Origin: Deltaproteobacteria bacterium HGW-Deltaproteobacteria-8
GTDB taxonomy: Bacteria; Desulfobacterota; Desulfovibrionia; Desulfovibrionales; Desulfovibrionaceae
NCBI GenBank assembly: GCA_002840405.1
Contig: PHAR01000004.1
Span: forward strand, 170,977-234,976
Length of the DNA stretch: 64,000 bases
Direction: 5' to 3'
Shown piece by piece: positions 28,871 to 37,304 of this stretch (the stretch's first letter is position 1; each line of letters starts with the position of its first letter). Under the pieces are notes generated by a model, which was not told the origin of the DNA, did no database searches, and was given only the letters and a program-made list of their open reading frames with translations. A program made the translations under genes and the position numbers.

Positions 28871-29983
28871 TTACCGCCCGGATTGTCCACCCGAACCGCT
28901 TGTCGGGCCATCAGCAGGGCTCCCGGCCGGACTGTCGGCGGGGCTCGGCCGCGCGCCGGGCACCAGCTCGCTGCGGCGCATCCGGGCCAGCTCGCGCATG
29001 TCCACCACCTGGTCGGTCTCGTCCACGATCTCGCTGCCGAGCATCTCCTCGAGCACATCCTCCAGGCTCACCACCCCGGCCATGCCGCCGTATTCGTCGA
29101 GCACCACAAAGAGGTGCATGCGGCTCTCCAAAAATTTGCGCAGCAGCCGGTCGAGCGTCAGGTTCTCCAGGACGAAGCGCACCGGCCGCATGAGGTCCGA
29201 CAGGCGCAGCTCCAGGTGGTCGTTGGCCGCGGCCTCGAAGACCTGCCTGCGGTAGACCACGCCCACGATCTCCTCCGCGTCCTCGCCCTCGAAGACCGGG
29301 ATGCGCGTGTGCGGCCAGGTCTTGGTGAGCTCCAGGGCCGCGCCCACGGTCATGCTTGAGGGCAGCGAGAAGACCACGGTGCGCGGGGTCATTATCTGGT
29401 CCACGCGCTTGTCGTCCAACGCCAGGATGTTGCGGATGGCCGACTCCTCGTAGGGCTTGAGGATGCCCTGGCGGCGGGTCAGGGTCACCAGCGCGCGGAT
29501 GTCGTCCTCGTCGGCGTCGGGCTCTGTCTGGCGGCTGCGGATGAGCCGCACCAGGCGGCCGAAAAGCCAGATCACAGGCAGGCTGACAAAGACCATGGCC
29601 AAGAGCGGCTTGGCCAGGGCCGGGGCCAACTGCCGGGCGTAGGCCACGCCCGTGGTCTTGGGCACGATCTCGCCCACCAGCAAAATGAGCAGGGTGAAGC
29701 CCGCCGTGAACAGCACCAGGTGCTGGTCGCCGAAGACGCGCACGGCAGCAGCGCCAGCCACGGCGGCGCCCGCTGTGGCGGCGATGGTGTTCAGCGTCAG
29801 GATGGCCGTGATGGGCTTCTCCACGTCCATGCGCAGGGCGTAGAGAATTTCGCCAGCCTTCCTGCCCTCCTTGCGCATGCGCTCGATGCGGCTCAAGGGG
29901 ATGGAATAGAAGGCGGCCTCGGTGATGGAGCAGAGAAAGGACACCGCTGTGGCCAGCGCAACCGCGAGGATGAGTTCGAACAT
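28871..29983 (-). CDS. CNNM/CBS-domain membrane protein (hemolysin C-like)
   Basis: 370 residues. An N-terminal CNNM transmembrane domain (1-145; SITEAAFYSIPLSRIERM, GEIVPKTTGVAYARQLAP) is followed by a CBS pair (about 195-320; DQIMTPRTVVFSLP, HLFVVLDEYGGMAGVVSLEDVLEEMLG). The CorC_HlyC domain usually found after the CBS pair is missing; the protein ends in a Pro/Ser/Gly-rich tail. Relatives act in Mg2+ or Co2+ efflux/homeostasis. Upstream of ccmE by 66 bp, same strand. Confidence 0.9.
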   Translation of the reverse strand: MFELILAVALATAVSFLCSITEAAFYSIPLSRIERMRKEGRKAGEILYALRMDVEKPITAILTLNTIAATAGAAVAGAAAVRVFGDQHLVLFTAGFTLLILLVGEIVPKTTGVAYARQLAPALAKPLLAMVFVSLPVIWLFGRLVRLIRSRQTEPDADEDDIRALVTLTRRQGILKPYEESAIRNILALDDKRVDQIMTPRTVVFSLPSSMTVGAALELTKTWPHTRIPVFEGEDAEEIVGVVYRRQVFEAAANDHLELRLSDLMRPVRFVLENLTLDRLLRKFLESRMHLFVVLDEYGGMAGVVSLEDVLEEMLGSEIVDETDQVVDMRELARMRRSELVPGARPSPADSPAGSPADGPTSGSGGQSGR

Positions 29984-30153
29984 AGTTTTTGTGACCGCTC
30001 CAGGCAGATGTGCCCTTGGTCGGCCTGATCAATTCCTACCAGCTTCCCAGCAACAGCGCAACAGCCATACTTCTTGACTTGGCATGCGTTCGCGGCCATG
30101 ATTTTTAATTAGGGCGCTGTGCCCATCCTCGGTTTTGACTGGAGTTTTCGCGA

Positions 30154-31194
30154 ATGGGCAGGGATTTTCCGGACAGATGGGCAGTGTTCCGCGCCAGCGC
30201 CCTGGGTGACGTCACCCTGACCACGGGCGTGCTGGACTGGTGGCATCGCACCCAGGGCCTTCGCTTCACCTTCATCACCAGAAGCGCCCTGGCGCCGCTC
30301 TTGGCCGGGCACCCCGCCGTGGACGAAGTCATCTCCGTGGCCCTGGACGAGATCGACGGGCACGACTGGTGGCGCAAGGCCCGGCGCATCGCTGCGGACT
30401 GCTCGGGCATGGGCTACATCGACCTGCACCGCTCCCTGCGCTCCATGGCGCTCAACCTGCACTGGGAAGGCCAGACCAGGGACTACCCCAAGTTCGGCCT
30501 GACCCGGCGCCTGTATCGCCGCTTCCCCGTGGGCTTTCTGGAGCGCCGCTTGAGCGCGCTTAACGTGCCGCAGCGCTATGCCCTGGCCCTGGACGCCACC
30601 CCGCCCCCGGTGGAGGAGGTGCGGCCGGTCATCCACCTGTTCGAGGCAGAGATGCTGGGCGCGCGGGCGCATCTGTCGCACATCGGTCTCTCCCGGCCCT
30701 TCGTGGCCCTGCACCCCTTTGCCACGCACCCGGACAAGGCCTGGCCCATGGGCTACTGGCTTTCCCTCATCCCGCTCATTGAAAGGCAGGGGCTGGACTG
30801 GATCATCGTGGGCAAGAACCCGGACCACCTGGACGCCCTGGACGACCCGCGCAACCTGACCGGCCGCACGGCCCTGCGCGAAACCTGCGCGCTTCTGGCC
30901 CAGGCCCAGGCCCTCGTCACGGCAGACTCCGGCCCCATGCACCTGGCCACGGCCGTGGGCACGCCCGTGGTGGCACTGTTCGGGCCGACCTCAAAGGTCT
31001 GGGGCTTCCACCCCAGCGGGCAGTTCGACACCGTCATGGAGCAGCAGCTGAGCTGCCGTCCATGCTCGCTGCACGGCAGCACCACCTGCAGCCGCGGCCG
31101 CGAATGTCTCACGTCCATCGAGCCCGACGAGGTGGCAGCCAGGCTCTTCCAAACCCTGGAGCGCTCCGCCGGGTCCAAGCCCCTCGTCCCGTAG
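30154..31194 (+). CDS. glycosyltransferase family 9 (heptosyltransferase-like)
   Basis: 346 residues of GT-B fold. N-terminal RASALGDVTLTTGVLDWW and C-terminal VTADSGPMHLATAVGTPVVALFGPTSKVWGFHP are hallmarks of ADP-heptose:LPS heptosyltransferases. A Cys-rich stretch (CRPCSLHGSTTCSRGRECL) near the end is common in this group. It probably adds sugars to the LPS core in the cytoplasm. No other LPS gene lies next to it; it diverges from the CNNM gene. Confidence 0.9.
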   Translation: MGRDFPDRWAVFRASALGDVTLTTGVLDWWHRTQGLRFTFITRSALAPLLAGHPAVDEVISVALDEIDGHDWWRKARRIAADCSGMGYIDLHRSLRSMALNLHWEGQTRDYPKFGLTRRLYRRFPVGFLERRLSALNVPQRYALALDATPPPVEEVRPVIHLFEAEMLGARAHLSHIGLSRPFVALHPFATHPDKAWPMGYWLSLIPLIERQGLDWIIVGKNPDHLDALDDPRNLTGRTALRETCALLAQAQALVTADSGPMHLATAVGTPVVALFGPTSKVWGFHPSGQFDTVMEQQLSCRPCSLHGSTTCSRGRECLTSIEPDEVAARLFQTLERSAGSKPLVP

Positions 31195-31348
31195 CCCCTG
31201 ACCTCCCACAGCCTCTGGACCGGACCGTAGCCTTTGGGGCAACCCACAGTTCCGAGGTCTGCGGCGGCACGCCCGCCAGAGGAACGTCTGGAAGCGATTC
31301 CGGGCGATTCTGCGCAATTCGAGACACTCTGGGACAGGCCGTGGCAGG

Positions 31349-34018
31349 CTATTCGGCGGCCTCGTCCTTGACTGCGGGCTTGCCCTTGGCGGCCTCCGCG
31401 TCCATCGGGCAGGAGCCGTCCAGGACGTAGCGCCCGGACAGGAAGCAGTCGGCCATGGCGCGCACGCTCTTCTCGCTCACCATGAGCATGTCCGTCTGGC
31501 GGGTGAACTGCAGCAGCTTGCCCATGAGCCAGAGCTTCTCCAGCGTCTCCTTGGTGTCGCGCTTGTGCAGGCGCCCCACCACGCGGTCGCCGGTGACCTC
31601 CACAAAGAACCCGAGCCCCTCCAGGATGAGCCCGATGGCCCGCGCCCGGCGCTCGCGCTTCACGTCGCTGGCTGCGCCGCCCTTGAAGGAAAAGGTGATG
31701 TAGTTCTTGCTCTCGGTGCGGCCGCAGTAGCAGTCCAGCACGCCGTAGTGGTAGCCCACGCGCGAGCTGAAGTTCAGGTACTTGTCGGAGATGATGGCGT
31801 AGCTGCGGTCGCCGAAACGCTGGCCATCGGAGCTGGGGTTGTTGACCATCTGCTGGCCCATGACCGAGAGCAGGCCGCGCATCTGCACGGGCCTTGGCGT
31901 TGTCAGCTGGTCCTGGTCCAGCACCAGCCCGCCGAGCAGCGCGGCAAAGGGCTTGGAGATCACGTTCTCGGGCCGCAGCACGTTGCCCTTGAGCGCCTCG
32001 GGGTCCACCCCGCCGCCCAGGTCGATGACGTACAGGTCGAGCCCGGTCTGGGCGCGCAGACGCATGGCCAGCCCGGACTCGCCCGAGGCCATGTCGCTCA
32101 AGGTGAACATCTCGGTGTAGGAGCGCTCATGCAGCAAGCGCATGAGATCGTGCAGGGTGGCGCAGCCGCGCACCCGGAAATCCGGTGACTTGGGGTCGGT
32201 GAGGCGCAGGGGCACGATGTGCCGGGCCACGCGGGAGAGCACGTCAAACACGGGCGTCCCGGCCATGAGGGTGACCTTTTCGGCCTTGAAGGCCAGCAGT
32301 TCCTCCACGATTCCGGCATAGACCTTGCCTGAGTACGCGTCGACCGTGACCATGGCCCCGGTTTGGATGTCCCGGGTGACGCTGCCCAGCCCCAGGATGG
32401 TGGGCACCCCGAACTCGCGCGAGAGCGAGGCCATGTGCCCGGTGATGCTGCCCAGGTCCGTGAGGATGGCCTGGGCCTTCTGCATGACCACCATGAACTT
32501 GGGCGAGGAGTGCGCCGCCACCAGCACGCCGCCCTCGGGGAAGCCGCTCAGGTCGTCCTCGCTGACCACCACGAATGCCGGGCCGGAGCCAACGCCAGGC
32601 TGGGCCACCTCGCCGCCCTGGGCCAGGATCTCGCGGCCCTCGACTGTCGGCATGCCCGCCGGGACGCCCTGGGAGCCGGGCACCACCCCCAGCGGACGGG
32701 ACTGCAACACCAAAAGCTCGCCACCCGGAGTCAGCGCCCACTCGATGTCCTGGGCCACACCGTAGTGTTTCTCCAGCCGCAGGGCATACCCGGCCAGGAT
32801 ATCAACCTGCTCGCCGGTCAGGCAGGGCTGCCCCTGCTGGGCCTGCGGGACCTTCTCCTCCACCAGCGTGCCACCAGGCGCGCAGACCAGGCGCACCGGC
32901 TTCTCCGCCACGCGCCAGTCCATGACGGCCCTGTCCTCGCGGGCCACGGACAGGGTGTCCGGGGTCACCACCCCGTCCACGGCGTAGGGGCCAAGGCCCC
33001 AGACCGCGTTGATGAGGATGCGGTCGTCCGAGGCGACAAAGGGGTGGCGCGTGTACATGACCCCGCTGGCAACGGAGTCGATCATCTCCAGGCAGGCCAC
33101 GCTCATGGCCATGTCCTCGTCCACGATGCCCTTGAGCAGGCGGTAGGAGATGGCGCGCGGGGTGTACAGGCTTGCCAGCACGTAGCGGTAGTTGGTCAGC
33201 AGCCGGGGCCGCTGCACGTTGAGCACGGAAAGGTACTGCCCGGCAAAGGAGAGCTCGCTGTCCTCGCCCAGCGCGCTTGAGCGCAGGGCCACGCGCAGGG
33301 CTTCCGGCTCAACGCCGCAGTCCTTGGCCAGCCTGGCCTGGGCCTCCAGGATCTCCAGCTCCAGGTCGTCCGGCATGGCCGCGCTCAGGATGGCCCGCTG
33401 GATGTCCTCGCTGGCCTCCTCCATGGAGTCCGGCACGTCGAGGATAATGTTGCGCTTGATGCGCTTGATCTCGTCCCACAGCCCGGCCTGCTCGAAAAAG
33501 TGCCGGAAGGCGCTGGTGGTGATGGCGAACCCGCGCGGCACGGGCAGCCCGACGCGATTTAGCACCTCGCCCAGGTTGGCGCTCTTGCCGCCCACGGCGT
33601 CCACCATCTCCCTGGTGACCCTGGAGTATTCGAGGATGCGCTCCTGGGCCAGGGTGTCCAGGCGGGACTCCAGCTCGGCCTTGATGCGCTCCTGGATCTC
33701 CTCCACCTTGGCCCGCAGGTTCGGGTTGGGCTCACCCGAGAGGCTCTCGAAGCTCCCGGCCAGGCGCAGGGCGTGGAACACGGCGCGGGTGGCCTGGGAA
33801 CGCACATAGGTCATGCCGAAGAGCTGCCCGCCCTGAAGCTTTATTTCCAGGTCCGAGACGATCTTCAAGAGCTCGGCGTTGGACTCCAGGAGCTCCTGGA
33901 AGTGCTTGTATTTCTTTCTGAACATCTCCTGGATGGCGAGGTCGTCAGCACTGGCCGGAGCCTTGCCGAACAAGAACCGGAACAGCTTGCCCAGGCTCTC
34001 CAAGATCTCACTTTTCAT
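31349..34018 (-). CDS. PEP-synthase-like protein (ATP-grasp and phosphohistidine domains)
   Basis: 889 residues from the ATG at 34016-34018 (GGGGAG 6 nt upstream). Residues about 1-125 are a helical extension. An N-terminal PEP synthase/PPDK nucleotide-binding domain follows (GGKSANLGEVLNRVGLPVPRGF, RSSALGEDSELSFAGQY, MYTRHPF, WALTPGGELLVLQSRPL). Next is a swivelling domain with the likely phosphohistidine in SITGHMASLSREFGVPTI. The last 250 residues do not resemble the PEP/pyruvate-binding barrel of PpsA, and I see no match for its GMCGE-type active site. So it may be a dikinase-like phosphotransferase with another acceptor. Downstream of the sigma54 activator with shared operator-like repeats. 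Confidence 0.85.
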   Translation of the reverse strand: MKSEILESLGKLFRFLFGKAPASADDLAIQEMFRKKYKHFQELLESNAELLKIVSDLEIKLQGGQLFGMTYVRSQATRAVFHALRLAGSFESLSGEPNPNLRAKVEEIQERIKAELESRLDTLAQERILEYSRVTREMVDAVGGKSANLGEVLNRVGLPVPRGFAITTSAFRHFFEQAGLWDEIKRIKRNIILDVPDSMEEASEDIQRAILSAAMPDDLELEILEAQARLAKDCGVEPEALRVALRSSALGEDSELSFAGQYLSVLNVQRPRLLTNYRYVLASLYTPRAISYRLLKGIVDEDMAMSVACLEMIDSVASGVMYTRHPFVASDDRILINAVWGLGPYAVDGVVTPDTLSVAREDRAVMDWRVAEKPVRLVCAPGGTLVEEKVPQAQQGQPCLTGEQVDILAGYALRLEKHYGVAQDIEWALTPGGELLVLQSRPLGVVPGSQGVPAGMPTVEGREILAQGGEVAQPGVGSGPAFVVVSEDDLSGFPEGGVLVAAHSSPKFMVVMQKAQAILTDLGSITGHMASLSREFGVPTILGLGSVTRDIQTGAMVTVDAYSGKVYAGIVEELLAFKAEKVTLMAGTPVFDVLSRVARHIVPLRLTDPKSPDFRVRGCATLHDLMRLLHERSYTEMFTLSDMASGESGLAMRLRAQTGLDLYVIDLGGGVDPEALKGNVLRPENVISKPFAALLGGLVLDQDQLTTPRPVQMRGLLSVMGQQMVNNPSSDGQRFGDRSYAIISDKYLNFSSRVGYHYGVLDCYCGRTESKNYITFSFKGGAASDVKRERRARAIGLILEGLGFFVEVTGDRVVGRLHKRDTKETLEKLWLMGKLLQFTRQTDMLMVSEKSVRAMADCFLSGRYVLDGSCPMDAEAAKGKPAVKDEAAE

Positions 34019-34065
34019 GGCGCACTCCCCGTACAAACACAAATATCGTGCAGACATCAATGGCG

Positions 34066-34126
34066 CATTCGTGCAACGCGCAATCGCGCAGTCGTTGCAC
34101 AATAATTGCGCAACGCATTCGCGCAA
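34066..34126. promoter_or_regulatory. cluster of TTGCRCGAAT-type operator repeats before the PEP-synthase-like gene
   Basis: CATTCGTGCAA (34066-34076) and CATTCGCGCAA (34116-34126) are near-identical sites in the same orientation. Between them are TTGCAC and the palindrome TTGCGCAA (34106-34113). The same motif recurs upstream of the sigma54 activator, which suggests that the activator, or a related protein, binds here. Confidence 0.6.
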
Positions 34127-34128
34127 GC

Positions 34129-36699
34129 TTAGGCGCGCACATTTGTCGTCTCGGCCAAAGAATACTGTGTGGCCGGGCCTTTGCCAGTCTTGCGCAGCAG
34201 CCCGGCCTTGACCAGGGCCTGGAGATCATACTGCGCCGTGCGCTGTGAGACATCCGCGCCCAGCGCGTTCTGGTAGTCCAGGCGGGTGAAGCTGCCCCCT
34301 GCCCTGGCCAGGCCGAGGGCGATGTCGTGGCGCGGGTTGCCGCTCTTCGGCAGCGGCGCGGCACCGGGCCGGGGATCCTGCGGGAGCCCTGGCGCACGCT
34401 CGTGCGCATGTCCTGGCGAAACATCCTGCGTCGGTCCCTCCGGCATCCGGGACGCGTAGGCCGTGACCTCGCCCGCATCGCGGTGCGCTTGCGGAGAGAG
34501 CATGGCGTCGTCAAAGAGCAGGTCCTCGGCATAGATCATCTCGCCCTCGGCAAAGGCCATGGCCCGGGTGATGCAGTTCTTGAGCTCACGCACGTTGCCG
34601 GGCCAGTTGTGGCCCATGAGCTTCTCCAGCGCCCCGCGCGACAGGTCAACCGACGACCGACCGGGTTTCAACCCGGATTCCTTGAGGAAATGGCTTGCAA
34701 GGAGGGGGATGTCCTCTTTGCGTTGGCGCAGCGCCGGGGTCTGAATGGTGATGACCTTGAGGCGGTAGTAAAGGTCGTCGCGGAACTCGCCGCGCTGAAC
34801 CAGTTCCATGAGGTCCACGTTGGTGGCCGCGATGACGCGCACGTTGAAGCCGATCTCCATGTCGCTGCCCAGGGGCCGGATGCGGCGCACAGACAAGGCC
34901 CGGAGGAGCGCCTTCTGGACCTTGCTTGACGCTGTGCCGATCTCGTCCAGGAACAGGGTGCCCGAGTCGGCCGCCAGGAATGCGCCCTTGCGGTCGCTGT
35001 GGGCCTCGGAGAAGGCGCCCTTGAGGTGCCCGAACAGGGTGTCGAGGAGGAGGTTCTCATCCAGCCCGCCGCAATTGATGGAGATGAAGGGCTTGGTGGA
35101 ACGGGAGCTGAACTTGTGCACGCCCTCGGCCGTGAGTTCCTTGCCCGTGCCGGTCTCGCCCACCACCAGGACATCAGCCTCGGACCCGGCGGCTTTGCGG
35201 ATCATGCTCTGCAGCGAAACCATGAGCTGGCTCTGGCCGATGAGGTCCGGGATCTCGCCCACCAGTTTCCAGCCCAGGCTGGCCGGAATATCCTGGTCAA
35301 AGGACACCTTCTGGCGCCGGGAGACCATCTGGATGTGCTCGTCGCGCTGCCGGATCTGCTCCTGCTTATCCTGGATGGCCGAGATCATCTTGTTCAGGGC
35401 GTCTTTCAGCACCGTAGACTCGCGGTCATAGCTCCCCAGGCTCACCGGGCGCAGAGCATTCTCCTCAAAGATGGCGCTGATCTCTGCGGCGAGGGTCAGC
35501 ACGGGCCTTGTTATCACCCGGCTGATGAAGACCACCAGAAGCACGACGAGCGCCACCACAACCAGGGTGATCACGGCCATGACGTCCATGTGCCGGAACT
35601 CGGCGGCATCTGCCAGGCGGCTGCGGTCCACGTAGGCCAGGCCGCCGATGACCTCGGCGTCCTTGCCCTGCTGGGAGCGGAAGCGCACCGGGGTATAGAC
35701 CAGGAAGTGCTGGTCGCTCAGGATGCCCGCCGCTGTGGGGAAGGACTCGGCCTCCAGCAGTCCCTGCTGCCCGGCCTGGACCTGCACGACCATGCGCCAG
35801 AAGGACTCATGGATGGTAGAGGGCCGGAAGGCGTTCTGGTAGTCCGGCATCCCGTAGTCGCCGTTCATGCCCAGCCGCGCGATCTCCACGGACAAGGCCT
35901 TGCCGGGCTCCTCATTGTTCTCGGACTGGAAGAGCATCCAGCCCTGGTCGTCGAAGAAGAAGCTGAAGCGGTTCTCGCTGGTTCGCGCAAAGGAATAGAG
36001 GGGGGATTTCGGGGAGTTGTACAGGGACAGAATGTTGCGCAAGGCCGTTGAGTCCAGGCCCAGGACCAAGTGCCCGCGCAGGTGCGACTGGGCGTCGTAG
36101 ACAGGGGTGAGCATGCGGAAAACGGCCAGGCTGCGGGCCCGCGGGGCGTCCGGAAATGCCGAGGCCGGATAGGCCACTTCTGTCAGCCCGGACAGGTGCG
36201 TCGCGCCCGGGCGCAGCTCGTGGACCTTCTGGGCCAGGGCGACGGGGCTGTTCTTGATGTACTGGTACTGGTCCCGCCTGATCTCGGCCATGGCGTCGCC
36301 CGCGGTCACGAGCAGCAACGTGTCCGACTCGTTCAGACCGACAAAGGCCAGCTCGAAGATGACGCCATCGTGGAACACGCTCCACTGGCGCTTGGCCGCC
36401 AGCAGGGGCTCCCGGCCCACCTGCCCGGACTCGGCCACCACCAGCAGCCCCTTGCGGAAGAAGTCCAACAGGGTCTCGATGTCCCTGGCCTGGGCCAGGT
36501 TCTGGGTCTGCGCCGTGCGATGCAACGACTGGTTCAGGTACTTGGTGGAGTACAGGTTGGTGGCATAGCCGGTGAACGCCAGGATCAGGGCGATGGACGG
36601 GATGAGGGACACCAGGAGCTTTTTCTGCACGCTCCAGGTGGCGAAATAATGCTGCCTGGCCTCATGCACAGCCTTCGCACGATAAGGATTCCAGACCAT
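34129..36699 (-). CDS. membrane-anchored sigma54-dependent activator with periplasmic sensor
   Basis: 856 residues from the ATG at 36697-36699 (GGAGG 8 nt upstream). Membrane helix (about 28-50), large extracytoplasmic dCache-like sensor (about 50-375), second helix (MAVITLVVVALVVLLVVFIS), HAMP-like linker, then a sigma54 AAA+ domain (about 505-740) with Walker A GETGTGKE, Walker B GTLFLDEIG and the arginine-finger region FRDDLYYRL. The sigma54-contacting loop is GAFSEA instead of GAFTGA. The C-terminus is not a Fis-type helix-turn-helix but a winged-helix-like segment (TAQYDLQALVKAGLLRKTGKGPATQYSLA). It probably switches on the divergent TauE operon and perhaps the downstream gene in response to an external ligand. 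Confidence 0.92.
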   Translation of the reverse strand: MVWNPYRAKAVHEARQHYFATWSVQKKLLVSLIPSIALILAFTGYATNLYSTKYLNQSLHRTAQTQNLAQARDIETLLDFFRKGLLVVAESGQVGREPLLAAKRQWSVFHDGVIFELAFVGLNESDTLLLVTAGDAMAEIRRDQYQYIKNSPVALAQKVHELRPGATHLSGLTEVAYPASAFPDAPRARSLAVFRMLTPVYDAQSHLRGHLVLGLDSTALRNILSLYNSPKSPLYSFARTSENRFSFFFDDQGWMLFQSENNEEPGKALSVEIARLGMNGDYGMPDYQNAFRPSTIHESFWRMVVQVQAGQQGLLEAESFPTAAGILSDQHFLVYTPVRFRSQQGKDAEVIGGLAYVDRSRLADAAEFRHMDVMAVITLVVVALVVLLVVFISRVITRPVLTLAAEISAIFEENALRPVSLGSYDRESTVLKDALNKMISAIQDKQEQIRQRDEHIQMVSRRQKVSFDQDIPASLGWKLVGEIPDLIGQSQLMVSLQSMIRKAAGSEADVLVVGETGTGKELTAEGVHKFSSRSTKPFISINCGGLDENLLLDTLFGHLKGAFSEAHSDRKGAFLAADSGTLFLDEIGTASSKVQKALLRALSVRRIRPLGSDMEIGFNVRVIAATNVDLMELVQRGEFRDDLYYRLKVITIQTPALRQRKEDIPLLASHFLKESGLKPGRSSVDLSRGALEKLMGHNWPGNVRELKNCITRAMAFAEGEMIYAEDLLFDDAMLSPQAHRDAGEVTAYASRMPEGPTQDVSPGHAHERAPGLPQDPRPGAAPLPKSGNPRHDIALGLARAGGSFTRLDYQNALGADVSQRTAQYDLQALVKAGLLRKTGKGPATQYSLAETTNVRA

Positions 36700-36727
36700 C
36701 GCACCATCCTCCAGGTCAGACAGGCCC

Positions 36728-36813
36728 CATTCGCGCAACCGTGGGGCTTCCACCCCCTCGAAATCACTTGCGCAATCCGCGCAATCACGCAGCGCGGTGC
36801 TTGCACGATTACG
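36728..36813. promoter_or_regulatory. operator-like repeats (upstream activator sequences) of the TauE operon
   Basis: CATTCGCGCAA (36728-36738), inverted repeat TTGCGC-N5-GCGCAA (36768-36784) and TTGCACGATTACG (36801-36813). These match the sites at 34066-34126. They lie 35-120 bp upstream of a -24/-12 promoter, the usual distance for sigma54 enhancer sites. Confidence 0.65.
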
Positions 36814-36846
36814 ACATCTCCAATGATCCCGTCAAGTTTTTTCGCG

Positions 36847-36861
36847 TGGCACGGGCCTTGC
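36847..36861 (+). promoter_or_regulatory. sigma54 (-24/-12) promoter
   Basis: TGGCACGGGCCTTGC matches the consensus TGGCAC-N5-TTGC exactly; GG of -24 at 36848-36849 and GC of -12 at 36860-36861. Start of transcription expected near 36873, giving a leader of about 107 nt before the ATG at 36980. Confidence 0.85.
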
Positions 36862-36979
36862 TCAAGAAAGAATCACGAAAGACGGATCAAGCCGGCCAGG
36901 ATGGTTCAAGTCCGCACCACAATGGCCGGAACAGTGGCAGGGGTCAATCGGAGAGGAATTTTTGAGAGGAGGAACCTTA

Positions 36980-37276
36980 ATGAAAGCTCGTTTCGTCAAG
37001 CTGTTCACATGGTGCTTGTTCGTGAGCCTTGCGGTGCCTGAGCTTGCCTCGGCCGCTGCGGCCAAGGTGGCCAACATCGTCATCGTGGCCGACACGCGCA
37101 AGTTCACCGGCTGGGAAGCCTGGTGGACCAACCTGTACAATGAAAGCCACTTGTACTTCGCACTGCTGACCATGGCGCTGATTCCCACCATCGGCGTGCT
37201 CTTCGGCACCTTTGCCGATTTCCTCATGGGCTTCATCGGCATCGACCTGAAGAGCCGCGAGCTGGCGGAACACTAA
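36980..37276 (+). CDS. small membrane protein, first gene of the TauE operon
   Basis: 98 residues from the ATG at 36980 with GAGGAGG upstream. A signal-type N-terminal helix (FVKLFTWCLFVSLAVPELASA) is followed by a short exported segment rich in Trp (FTGWEAWWTNLYNESH) and a second membrane helix (ALLTMALIPTIGVLFG). No known domain recognised. It precedes the TauE/SafE permease by 28 nt and may be an accessory subunit. Confidence 0.85.
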   Translation: MKARFVKLFTWCLFVSLAVPELASAAAAKVANIVIVADTRKFTGWEAWWTNLYNESHLYFALLTMALIPTIGVLFGTFADFLMGFIGIDLKSRELAEH

Positions 37277-37304
37277 ACACAGCCAAACAAGAGGAGAGTG
37301 CGAT

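Noticed and set aside
34019..34128. A sigma54 promoter on the minus strand for the PEP-synthase-like gene
   Set aside because: No pair with GG and GC at the required spacing was found, only operator-like repeats.
34066..36813. Possible CRISPR or REP array from recurring GCGCAA motifs
   Set aside because: Units are 11-17 bp, irregularly spaced and limited to two promoter regions; they fit regulator sites, not an array with spacers.
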